64,000 nt of DNA from Lepas anatifera (Eukaryota; Arthropoda; Thecostraca; Lepadidae), in NCBI GenBank assembly GCA_034440635.1, contig JAOTON010001482.1:62001-126000 (forward strand). The letters run 5' to 3'. Numbering within the stretch: the first letter of the stretch is position 1; every line of letters begins with the position of its first letter. Both the position numbers and the translations under genes were made by a program. A model generated the notes under the pieces. The model saw only the letters and a program-made list of their open reading frames with translations. It ran no database searches and was not told the origin of the DNA. Of this stretch, positions 10,561 through 21,800 are shown one piece after another.

Positions 10561-11580
10561 ACTACCAGTGCAGTCAAAACTAAGTTTCGAAACTCTCCAG
10601 CGCAAGCATTTATTGTGTCATCGAAACTATTGACAACTCATTCTTCAAAATAACCCCCACATTTCCACACAGCGCTCCCAGCGGTGAACCAGTACTGCTA
10701 TGGTCTTGAAGAGCCTACCATACTGGTGGACTGGTATACTGGTAGCAACCGCGCCCAACATCGTGAAAAACTTATTTTTTGAAAATCGGCAATTTGGGGT
10801 CTGCTGATTTCTCTCCCCTGATCCAGTGAACTCACCTACCTATCGAGGACTTGCAGGTAACCTCAGGCCCAAGAAGGGGCACTTCTCCTACACACAGAAC
10901 TTAGACACGCTCTATACATGGGTAAAAGTTTACATTAGGTAAGGTACAATAGTAAGATACCGCGTGCCAAGTTGACTACTTGCTGAGCACGGACGGACTC
11001 TGCAAATGTGCCCCGCACATTGAGCGACTGAGCGAATGCAAATTTGGTAGTCATGCTGACAAGTCATCATCAACATCGGGCCAATAGAATACAACAAGAT
11101 GGATTCAGCTGTGATTTGAAGGCGAACACGTTTCTTTTTTAGAATTGTTCCTTCCTGTGTAGCCACGATTAAAGATTACGAAAAAAATCAGAATGCTGGG
11201 ACGAGATCCACTCCCGGGATTTGGAATTGATGAAAAGAGCGAGATTTTGGCATCCCCTGTACGATATTGACAGCCCTAATTTCGAAAAAACGCTGCAGTA
11301 GAGACTGTAACTCTGGTGTTTCTCTCCCCCTCTCTCTCTCTCTCTCCAATCAGCACACGTCGTGTTATTTGACGTCCCTGACCAAAGTTTCCCTCGCGCC
11401 CAAAAATCCCGAGTCATCCTATGTATCAACCCCTCGATTTAACCATCAGCGCTTTTGCGATGTAATCATCGCCGCCTTGATAGGTGGCGGCGACCAAAAG
11501 TGATTGACTCTGATCAGGTTTCGTGATTCCGTTAATTACATTAACAGTCCGTTGATTTCATTAGTAAAAGTAAAGAGATC
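10561..11580. other. Unassigned DNA with a short TC microsatellite
   Basis: No gene recognised. Open frames here are short and lack codon structure. A (TC)n tract lies at about 11328-11347. Nothing else is supported. Confidence 0.5.
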
Positions 11581-11654
11581 TTGAGTTCCACTCACCTCAG
11601 ACAAGAGCCAAGTTTAGCATTCTTTAAATGCCATACTGTGGAGTCGCTTTTCGT

Positions 11655-11912
11655 AGGATCTCGTTCGGACTTCCTCCACAAGAAGATATTGGGGGTCGGA
11701 GCTTTCGTACTGTATTACAGTGCTTCGTCAGCGATGATCGTTCGGAATATAAGGGGGATAAAAAGACACAAGAGAACACACAGTACAAAAGTTGAGCTCA
11801 GAAAAACATGCGACATCAATAATCTACACGTGACAGCAATAAACCATTGACTTCCTAGAACAACATAAGAAATTATCAATACATTAAAAGGTAAAGTTTT
11901 AAAAACGCATCT
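11655..11912 (+). repeat. 265-bp repeat unit, copy 1
   Basis: Begins GTAGGATCTCGTTCGGACTT and ends AAAACGCATCTT at the TTAA element. It is the inverse of 12866-13130 and parallel to 37823-38085. Together with 12866-13130 it forms a local inverted repeat around the TTAA element at 11913-12814. All three copies share an open frame containing LGVGAFVLYYSASS; I see no family match and no start or splice context. Confidence 0.7.
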
Positions 11913-12814
11913 TTAACACGCGCATTGACGGGGGCGGGTACCCGCCCCTCGGGTTTTTCAAAGATAGCAGGAAAACGGCGGCGCGTAGCACCGCCGTACT
12001 TGGCATACTTTTTTCCTCATCATTTTTACAACTTCTGTGAAAATTTCAAGGTTAGGTCATCTCAGGTCAGGTCACCAGTACAGGTCAAGTGACCTGACCT
12101 CAAAAAAAGTTTAAGATAGCATAAATCAGAGCAGGGTGAACTTATCCGATTGAAACTCAAATCACATAATGCACCCACCGAGTTCTTTAAAATGTGTCCC
12201 GGTATTTCTTATATCGATGACCTAAGGTCAGGTACGAGGCATGACCTCTCTATTGGAAATACATGGGAAAAATGTTTTTTACTGTATACCTCAGTAACGG
12301 ATGGCGATAGAGCATTTATTTTAGCTGCATTAGACTCGCCTTGGCTTTGCGGTTCTAATGATATGCATTTTATATAATTTGACCCTGACCTGACCTCAGT
12401 TCAGGTCAAATCCTTGATTTGACCTGGCAAGGTCAAATTATATATCATTCGATTCGGCTTGCTGCAAGGATTTATATAGTTTAAGTTGTTTTGCTCTATC
12501 TTTACTTGTTCAGATGTAATGGCCGAAAAACTTAATTTACATGTTATCCCTATTACGGCATGTTTTGACCTCTCGTGACCTTAAATGTGACCTGACAAAA
12601 AAATGGTACAAATATTTTCCATGGAAAAGTGGATGGGCTACCCAACACCGTTTACCGTTTTTCGTTACCTACCGTGGTTCTCGAGATCCTAGGGGAGGGG
12701 GCGGGTACCCGCGGGTAGTTCGGGTACCCGCCCCTCGCTTTGACGAGAGGGGCGGGTACCCGCCCCCCTCGTCAAAGCGAAGGTGGCTCAGACCCCTGTC
12801 AATGCGCATGTTAA
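11913..12814 (+). mobile_element. TTAA element, family A copy 3
   Basis: A 902-bp unit between TTAA 11913-11916 and TTAA 12811-12814, with ends TTAACACGCGCATTGACGG and CTGTCAATGCGCATGTTAA. Near the right end the GCGGGTACCCGC hairpin is multiplied (about 12700-12765). By hand I count about 17 AGGTCA or TGACCT hexamers, against less than one expected by chance. The left-arm boundary of the giant inverted repeat falls inside it, at 12582. Confidence 0.8.
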
Positions 12815-12865
12815 ACCCCCCCTCCCTCTCTTGCTAAACCTAGTACTCTAGGGTTTCCATGTCAA

Positions 12866-13130
12866 AGATGCGTTTTTAAAACTTTACCTTTTAATGTATT
12901 GATAATTTCTTAGGTCGCTCTAGGAAGTCAATGGTTTATTGCTGTCACGTGTAGATTATTGATGTCGCATGTTTTTCTGAGCTCAACTTTTTGTACTGTG
13001 TGTTCACTTGTGTCTTTTTATCCCCCTTATATTCCGAACGATCATCGCTGACGAAGCACTGTAATACAGTACGAAAGCTCCGACCCCCAATATCTTCTTG
13101 TGGAGGAAGTCCGAACGTGATCCTACAGGT
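12866..13130 (-). repeat. 265-bp repeat unit, copy 2 (inverted)
   Basis: Reverse complement of 11655-11912 and of 37823-38085. It is part of the left arm of the giant inverted repeat. Confidence 0.7.
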
Positions 13131-13680
13131 TTAGCATTTTGCTGAGGAGGTGGAAGGGGGGTGGAGGGGGCAGTTGCAGATCTAGCCGCTAGGCTTGGGA
13201 GCAAGCCAAAGGGGAAAGGAAAAAAGTCACGCGGTGAGAGTATGTCACCATGTAACTAGAGAATAGGTTTTGGAGGTAAACCCAAGTTTCGATAAACACA
13301 AAGAGAGATAGAGAAAAAACGACACGGGGTCAAACATGTGGCCGCAAGATACTTATTTAGCTTTCCAAAGCCCAATGTTTACACTGAACTTGACTGATTC
13401 TGTTTGAAGTTGACAGTTGAAGCACCAAAACCTTACTTATAAACTAAAATGGATTCGGGGCAAAGATGAGGTCAACAGTTTTGGGGGGAGCAAAAACATA
13501 GTTTTCCCCGAACTTTTCCGATGGGGGGAGAGTTACGGAGCTAATTGGACCAAGGGGCGTCACTTGGCTGTCTAGAGAGGAAAGGCCAAATAGTCGAAAG
13601 GTCTCTGGCTTGCAGTGGGCGGGCGGAAAATAATGGATTACGTCGGAAACATGGTGTCTCTGCCAGGGTGACCTTAATCT

Positions 13681-13865
13681 TAACCCTCACCAGGGGGGTG
13701 TTTGAACACCCTCCCTCGGGTTTTTCCGGCGGGAAGAAAAAAAACGGCGGCGCGAAGCTCCGCCGTACTTGGCATACCTTATCGTTGATCAATTCTACAA
13801 CTTTCCCTCAAATTTTAAGGTTGCTTTTATCAGGTCAGGTCACTAGTGCTAAGAGGTATGGATTT
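13681..13865 (+). mobile_element. TTAA element end fragment
   Basis: Begins TTAACCCTCACCAGG, then GGGTGTTTGAACACCC (hairpin) and a GGCGGCGC..GCCGCC stem, then an AGGTCAGGTCA block. It stops at about 13865 without a second terminus. The mirror copy is at about 37090-37267 in the right arm, so truncation predates the inverted duplication. Confidence 0.6.
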
Positions 13866-14723
13866 CCAAAAAAACTTTTTGGGGTGCCCAAATTTGAAAA
13901 ATGTAAATGACCGCTATATTAAAGGAGAAAGCATAATTTTATTTTGTTTTAGCAATCACACAGTCCTTTTCAATTCTGAAAATGATTAAAAAAATTTAAA
14001 GGGTATTCGAACACTAAATTAACATAACATTGCAGGTGCCCGGGCCCCAAAGGGACATAAATTGACACTCTTATATTGTACTGTTCATTAACCCAGCACC
14101 GCCTGGGCTCTTTTCATACACACCACCGCCTGGGGTGTGATGGGACCCCATACGATCTCATGAACCGGAGGTGATACGGAAAGTTAAAACGGCGCTGGAA
14201 GCACCTTACCCTCTTCTACTCTGGATCCCAGTTTGAAGCATATCCGTTGACCCGTGGCGTTACCGTGAGCCAAAATAAGACCCATATAGAAAATATCTTA
14301 CACCTCGGGAACCAGAGACCTAGAATAAAAAGTCATCAATATGTTGTCTTAGCCTAAGGATTCAAATGCTAAACGGCATGACCTGAAAGGTCACTTTATG
14401 ACCTTGACCTTAGTTTAAGGTTAAATAATAAACTTCTAAGATCATGTTAAACATAGTTGGAATCCTTGGGTCATGTCCATTACTATCATATTAAATTTAG
14501 GACTGTATCTTGTTTGGTTTAAAAGTTATAGGCACAAACAACTTCGCAGGCCGTGACCTTTGGTGACCTCTGGCGACATTGGTTTTGATATGACCTCAAA
14601 ATTGATGACAGCATGCATGTATTTCAAGAGTTTTCGAACGATATTCAGAAACTTTATCTCGCTTTTGTAGAAGCCAAGTTACTCCCTGGTTTTGTCAGCC
14701 ACATTTTAGAAGAATGGAATCGC

Positions 14724-14731
14724 CTTACACG
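14724..14731 (+). repeat. 8-bp target duplication CTTACACG, left copy
   Basis: Identical to 21910-21917; flanks the outer hAT-like element. The right arm has a single copy (CGTGTAAG at 36205-36212), i.e. the empty site. Confidence 0.9.
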
Positions 14732-15006
14732 CAGGGGTGTAATTTTCCAAAAATCTTTGGGGGTGCTCAGCCGGTGGGGGGCAGCATCCCATAGGGGCGG
14801 CGGCGGGGCGGGGGCGGCACCCCTTCATTGCACCAAATATGTTATTCATCGCTTTTTGCGCCTTTTATAGCACATGTAACATTGTATTTTAATGTTGGGC
14901 AGATATTCTAAAGCTTTTGCCAAACGTGTTTGCTTTTTAGGCGACATCCCAAAGCTACATACACGTCTTAAAATAATCAAATCTGAGTTTTAAATCTATC
15001 CACGAT

Positions 15007-18000
15007 CAGGGGCGCAGCCAGAGCTTTGGTATGGGGGACACAGCACCTTTGAGAGGCATCCTGAGAGAGAAAGGGCACTTTTAACGTAACCTAAAAAAAT
15101 TAATATATCTTAGTTAATATCAACTTTTGGGTACCTTTGGTTAATAAAAGAAGAAAATTAAGCATTAACGGGAAAGGAAAACTGAATTAAAACCGGAAAA
15201 AAGAAAGAATTATCACCGAAATGTCATGAAAATAGCCAAAACACGACTGTTTTGGATATGTTTAAGGACACATCAGCCAACTCATGCAAGTACTCGACAT
15301 CAGAGAAATCAGTGGAGCCTGTGATATCTGTTACTATGTGCAAGCTAAGACGTATTGGAGTCGAAAATCCATTTTTATGCCCACTGGTTTTGTCGTGACG
15401 AGTGAGCCCTGGTTGAATGGGGATTAAGTTCTGCGGTTTCCTCAAGGGCCGTGGGAGGAGGAGTGGCATAGTGGCATTGGACGAATACAATTTTTGCTGC
15501 CGGAATAATTTGGGAGATACCTTTCTAACACGTTTAAAAGTTTCATATTTTCAAGGATCGGTCCCAGTTGGAGTAAAGAAAAGGTAAACAGGCTGGTAGT
15601 TTGGATGGGAATGATGTGACAGGGCTGGAAAATGTGAAAAACTAGTTCTTGATTCATTTAAATTAAGTAGTAGAAATCCTGGCTCAGGGGACTGTGCTCT
15701 GAGCTCAGGGGCACATGCTTTTATCTCCCCTCCCTAGAATCCACCAGTATAATTATCAATTTATATAACCCGGGGTGCCTAGGCATCACAAGCCGTTTTA
15801 GCGATGACTCATTCCTCGTTAGCTCTATTTTCCAAGGGAGGTTTGCACTGTGTTCTTACTCCCCATCTATTCAAGACCAGCTTAGGGGCCCCCTAGTGTG
15901 GATCAGAGTCCTTCAGAGCAGCTGCCCCCCTTCCCCCAGTTGTGCCCCCAGGGACTAGACTAGCTCCGTGACCACCGAGGTGATGGGAGTTGGCCTTGTG
16001 TTCTTATTCTCTGTCTGTTCAAGACCAGCTCAGGGGGCCCCTGATGTGGATCAGAGGAGCCCCCCAGAGCAGCTCATGCTTTGCCTAGGGACTAGACTAG
16101 CTCAGTGGCCCCCAGAGATAGGGGGTCATCAGACTAGCTCAAAGGACCGCAGATAGGCTCATAAGGCATTGAACCAGCTCAAGGAGCCCAAGAGCAATGT
16201 AAGTTGCCAGATCACCTCAGGGAGCCTCAGGCCAGCTTAAGGGGCTCTTACAAGCTCAGCGCCCAGACCAGCTCAGGGTACTCCTCAGGCCCATACCAGC
16301 TCAGGGCGCCCCCAGAACCCAGATCCGCTCTTGGGCCCCAGAACAGTTTTTGGGGCCCAGATCAGTTCAGGGGCCTCAAGTCCGGTCAGGGTGCAAGATC
16401 AAGTGAGGGGCTCTAAATCAGCTCAGGGATCCCTCAACAGCTCGGGGCCTAATCGGTCCAGGGGCCTCAAAGCTGCTCAGGGGACACCAGGTCGGCCCAT
16501 AGGGCACCATATCAGATTCGGGGACAATGGATCAGATCAGTGATCCCTGACCAGCTCGGGGCCCAGATCAGCTCGGGGGTTCCAGATCAAGTCAGGAGAC
16601 ATTTAATCAGCTCAGGAGCCCCATACCAGCTCAGGGGTGCTCATCAGCCTCTGTGGGCCCAGCTCAGCTCAGGGCTTGAGAGCTGCTTAGGAAATGACGT
16701 TATCAACCCAGGAGGCCTAGGCCAGCTTAAAGGGCACCATATTAGCTCAGGGGGCACCAGACTAGCTTAGAGGGCATCAGATGGACTTAGGAGGCACAAT
16801 GATGACACAGGAGGCACCAGATCAACTCAGGGGGCATTAGTTTAGCTCAGGGACAATATACCTGCTCAATGGGCACCAGATCGATCAGCACGGGAGCCCA
16901 GATAAACTCCTAGTCCCCCGACCAGAGCAGGGGTCTAGATCAGTTAAGGGAGCACAATATCAGCTCAGAGGGCAAGGGATCAGCTCAGTGGTCCCCCATC
17001 AGCTCTGGGCACAGATCAACTTGGAGGTACTAGATCAAGTCAGGAGGCAGTTAATCAGCCCAGGAGCCTCATACCAGCTCAGAGGCCCTCATCAGCCTCA
17101 GTGGGCCTAGCTCAGCTCAGGGCCCCAGAGTTGCTGAGGAAATTACTTAGTCAACTCAGGAGGCCCAGATCAGCTTAAAAGGCACAAGATTGGCTCAGGG
17201 GGCACCAAACTAGCTCAGAGGGTACTAGACTAGCTCAGAGTGCATGATATGAGCTCAGGAGGCACAATGTTGGCTCAGGTGGCACCAGATCGACTCAGGG
17301 GCATTGATTTCGCTCAGGAAGAAACATATCTGCTCAGGAGGAACCAGATTGATCAGCCCGCGGGCCCAGATCAGCTCCTAGCCCCCAGACCAGAGCAGGG
17401 GCATATATCAGCTCAGAGAACACAAGATCAGCTCAGGGTGCACCAGACCCGCTCAGGGGGCACTAGATCATCTAAGGAGACATCAATAACCAGATCAGGG
17501 GGCACCTGATCAGCTCAAGAGTCACCATAATGGCTCAGGAGACTGGAGATCAAATCTGCGGGGCATGCGATCAGCTCAGGGGGCTCAGATCAGCTTAAGG
17601 AGACTTAAACAGCTAATAGGGCACCAGGCGAGCTCGGAGGTATCAGACTAACTCAGAGAGTATTAGCTAGGTTCAAGAGGCACAATTATTTACTCAGGGG
17701 GCATCAGTTTGACTCAAGGGGCACCAGCTCAGCTTAGAGGGCATGCGATCAGCTTAAGTGGCCAAGACCAGCTCAGTGGGCACCAGATGAGCTCAAGGGG
17801 CACTAGATTAGCTCCGCCGGTACGATTATTGGCGACGACGAGGCATTAGCTGGACACGGATTATGTACCCATACTCTCCCGGGTTCTTGGAAAGGCGGCA
17901 GAATGCCCTAGCTGACCAAAAAGGTATTAAATTGTCAAACAACAGTTTTAATCGTTAAATGTGATCTAATTGCATCTAGGTTCGACGGCGTAGGGCACTA

Positions 18001-18112
18001 AATTGCGAACGGCACAGCCCAAACAGGGTACGCCGCCTAGCGATCAAACGGCACTCCGGCACCGATGGTGGGGGGCACGTGCCGATTGTGCCCCCCCCTG
18101 GCTGCGCCCCTG
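15007..18112. mobile_element. Inner hAT-like non-autonomous element, 3106 bp
   Basis: Perfect 15-bp terminal inverted repeats CAGGGGCGCAGCCAG / CTGGCTGCGCCCCTG, flanked by the 8-bp duplication TCCACGAT (14999-15006 and 18113-18120). It sits inside the outer hAT-like element. About 1.8 kb of it is a ~20-bp minisatellite. No transposase is seen. Confidence 0.88.
16025..17815 (+). repeat. ~20-bp minisatellite inside the inner hAT-like element
   Basis: Degenerate tandem units around GATCAGCTCAGGGGGCACCA, with variants such as ACTAGCTCAGAGGGCA. Higher-order similarity is visible: the blocks 16540-16790 and 16980-17240 resemble each other in order. Open frames running through it are products of the repeat, not genes. 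Confidence 0.85.
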
Positions 18113-18369
18113 TCCACGATTGAACAATATCAGTTTTGTGGGGTTAAATTTTACCTTCAGCATGGCAGAGTAGATGGAGATTGAAATGAAAGCAAAGGAC
18201 TTCATCACTACGTGAAAAGAAAGCAAAAGCACATACAGTGCTCAAAACAATGTGTGTATTGTTCTGTAAATATTAAGATATATGGCAACCCCACCGTACC
18301 CGTGCATGTCCTTTATATTTTACCTAACGCCTTTTATTTTACCCTAACGCACAGGAGAAGTAAGCATCA

Positions 18370-21300
18370 GTCCTGCAGTGATGAGTCCAGGCGGCAGCTA
18401 TGGACTAAGAACGGCACAAATTAGAATGGAAGTGATAACCTGGGGGCGACAGTGATTGGCCGAGCGGCAAGAAACAGGGCAGTCATAAGTCGAGGGCGTC
18501 AGTGATGAACCAGGGCCAATAGCTTTGAACTAGGAGTGGTGTGAATCAAAGTGGAAGTGATATGGCGAGGGCGACAGTGAGGACTCGGGGGCGGGAATTA
18601 TAAACTAGCGGCGGCGCGAATCAGGGCCGAAGTAATGCACACAGGGGGCGGCATTGATTAAGCGGGGGCGGCACGAATTAAGGCAAAGGGCATAAGCCGA
18701 GGACGGGAATGGTGAGCCGTAGGTAGTAGTTATAAGCTACGAGTGGCACGAATCGGGCGGAACAGATAAGCTGGGGCAGGGACGGGGGACTCGGGGGCGG
18801 GGGCAGGGTGTGTAATTGCACACCCTGAAAAAATGAGTCTGTGCAAAATTATATTTTTGCACACCCAGTTTTGGCCTCGTCCGGGGAAGCGCCCCTGGAT
18901 TTTGGCGGCGCGCCCAGCCGGCCAAGAAAACATCAGGCCTAAACACAGCCTATTTGAAGAGGTAGGGCCTCTGTGCGAAATAAAATCAGTTTCAAATATG
19001 AATGGTGCCCCCTGTCATCAAAGCCATCCCATGGTGAGCAAATAGACCCAATCTATCCACTCAACATAGGGAAATGATGTCGGCGCCCCCCCTGAGTGGG
19101 CGCCCCTAGGGGAGCCAAAGGTGCCCCCTGGGATGGAGGCGCCCCCCTGAGAAGGAAGGCGCCCCCTCCCCAAAATATTGCACACCCGCCAGAAAATGGA
19201 ATCCGCCGTTCCTGAGCTGGGGGCGGTAGTTACGAGCCCAGGGCGGCACGAATTATAGCGGAGTGATAAGTCAGGGGCGGCATTCATTAGCCGAGGCGGT
19301 AGTGATGAGCTGGGAGCGGCATGAAATCGGGTGGCAGTGATAAGCCGTGGATAGCACTGGTGAACCACTGCCAGCAGTGATGAGCCTGGTGCTGTTTGAA
19401 TCAGGGCGGCAGTGATAAGTCATTGCTGGTACGAATTAGGGTGGCAGTGATGGACAAGAGGCGGCATAGATCAGGGTGGTAGTGATGAACCGGGGGCGGC
19501 ATGAATCACAGTGGTAAGACGGAGGTGGCATGAATCAGAGCAGCAATGCTTAGCCGGGGGGGGCGACACACGTATTTGGGGTGCTCAAATTACGATTGGG
19601 GGTGCTCGCACACCCCAAAGAGATAAACAATATCGCCCTGGCTGACATTAAAACAGTAAAAGCACAGCAGTAGCAGTCTACCATTTACACGGTTTGGGAA
19701 ATTCCTCCAATAGACAAATAGATAACGATTAGACGATAGTGGGCTAGTGTTTGCTCTCTGAAAGAGGGTGTTAGAGATTCCTGCTGACAAAACTGCACTG
19801 ACGGCAGGGCCTAAGTTTGACCGGTTTTGGGGGACATGGCTGGATTGGTCTCCTCGGCAGTGATAAACCAGGGGTGGCAGTGATCAGCCGGGGGCGGCAG
19901 TGGGGATTTGAGGGAGGAAGTGTCTAACCAGGCACCGCTCATATATGGGTTAATAAAAAACAGTGACAGCTTTGATTAGCCAGGGGCGGCGTGAATCAGG
20001 GCAGCAATGATTAATCAGGGCGGCAGTGATGAACCAGGGGAGACAGTGATCACCCAGGGGGCGGCAGTGATAAACCAGGGGTGGCGGCGATGAGTCGGGG
20101 CGATGCGCATTCGGGTCTAAATATGCCGGGGACAGCATCGATTAGCCAGAGGCGGCATGAATTAGGACGGCAGTGATGAACCAGGGGCGGCAGTGATCAG
20201 CCGGGAGACGGACGATCATCATATTTGGGGTTTTAGGGCGCGCCGACATCTAAGGTCATACGGCGCCCATAACACTACATAAAATACGTAAATAGGACAT
20301 TTCTGCACGAGTTTTAACAAATCAGGTGTTAAAATAGGTCAGGTTGTGAAAATTGTATTCGAAGATTATATAAAACACATGTAAAATAAATAAATAAGCA
20401 AATGATATACAAATACTGAAAAATGGCACAGACAATTTCACACAACATACTGACGTCAGCGACTAGGTAACATGAACCTCGACGTTATGTAAAAGCTGAA
20501 AGACTACTACGATGAATAAATGACATAAAAACTAACGCTCCTCAGATATGACATGATGCAAGTGATATCCACAGAAGGATGCCCCCAAAACGCTAGTTGC
20601 CCAGATATCCCCAGAATGCTCACTGCCCCGGGAGACGTCAGTGATGAACCAGGGGTGGCAGTGATCAGCCAGGGGACGCAGTGATCAGCCAGGGGCGGCA
20701 GTGATCAGCGAGGGGCGAGAGTTATCAGCCAGGGGGCCGCAGTTATCATTCAGGGAGCGGCAGTGATCAGTCAGAGGGCAGAAGTGATCAGCCAGGAGGC
20801 GGCATTTATCAGCCAAGGGGCAGCAGCTATCCGTCAGGGGGCGGCAGTGATCAGCCAGGGGGCGGCAGTGATCAGCCATGGGCGGCAGTTATCAGCCAGG
20901 GGGCGGCAGTTATCAGCCAGGGGCGGCAGTTATCAGTCAGGGGGCGGCAGTTATCTGCCAGGGAGCGGTAATGACCGTCCAGGGGCGGCATTTAGCAGCC
21001 AAGGGGCGGCAGTTATCGGTCAGGGGGCGGCAGTAGTCAGCCAGGGTGCGGCAGTGGTCAGCCAGGGTGCAGCAGTGATCAGCCAGGGGCGGCAGTTACC
21101 AGTCAGGGGGTGGCAGTTATCAATCCACCGGGGGCGGCAGTGATCAAGCAGGGGCGGCAGTTATCAGTCAGGGGCGCAATTATCGACAGGGGGCGGCAGT
21201 GATCAGCCAGGGAGGGCAGTGACCAGCCAGGGGCGGCAGTTATCAGCCAAGGACCGGCAGTTATCAGCCAAGGACCGGCAGTTATCAGCCAGAGGCGGCA

Positions 21301-21800
21301 GTCATCAGCCAGGGACGGCAGTCATCAGTCAGGGGGCGGCAGTGATCAGCCAGGGGGCGGCAGCGATCAGCTAGGGGCGGCACTTATCAGCCAGGGGGCG
21401 GCAGCTATCAGTCAGGGGGCGGAAGTTATTAGTAAGGGGGCGGCAGTGATCAGCCAGGGAGCGGAATTTAATGAACCAGGGGCGATAGTGGTCACCAAGG
21501 GGGCGGGAAGAATCAGGGCGGCTTTGACGAACCACGGGCGGCAGTGATCAGTCGGGGGCGGCAGTGGTGAACCAGGGGTGGTAGTGATCAGCCGGGGGGT
21601 GGCAGCGATCAGGCGGGGGCCGCGGTGATGTGGCATCACAAATCAGGGGGAAAGTGATAAGCCAGGCTGCATTGATGAGCTAGAGGTGGAACTAATTAGG
21701 GTGGATATAATGAACCCCTGGACGGTAAAACTTGCCAGGTGCAACACGAATCAGGGCGGCAGTAATGAGACAGGGTGACACTGTTCAGGGCAGTGGTGAT
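18370..21800 (+). repeat. ~21-bp minisatellite inside the outer hAT-like element
   Basis: Units around CAGTGATCAGCCAGGGGGCGG. The array is most regular at 20630-21470 and degenerate at 18370-20220. It is interrupted by non-repeat DNA at about 18800-19195, 19565-19860 and 20220-20620. The interruption at 18802 opens with the palindromic CAGGGTGTGTAATTGC and ends near ATTGCACACCC, so it may be a further small insertion. Open frames through this array are repeat artefacts. Confidence 0.85.

Noticed and set aside
20763..21143. Open frame of 126 codons rich in SQGAAVI repeats
   Set aside because: It is translation of a 21-bp tandem unit, 21 being divisible by three, so frames stay open by chance.
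15900..21800. CRISPR-like regular repeats
   Set aside because: Units are ~20-21 bp, contiguous, with no unique spacers and no cas genes; they are minisatellites inside transposons.
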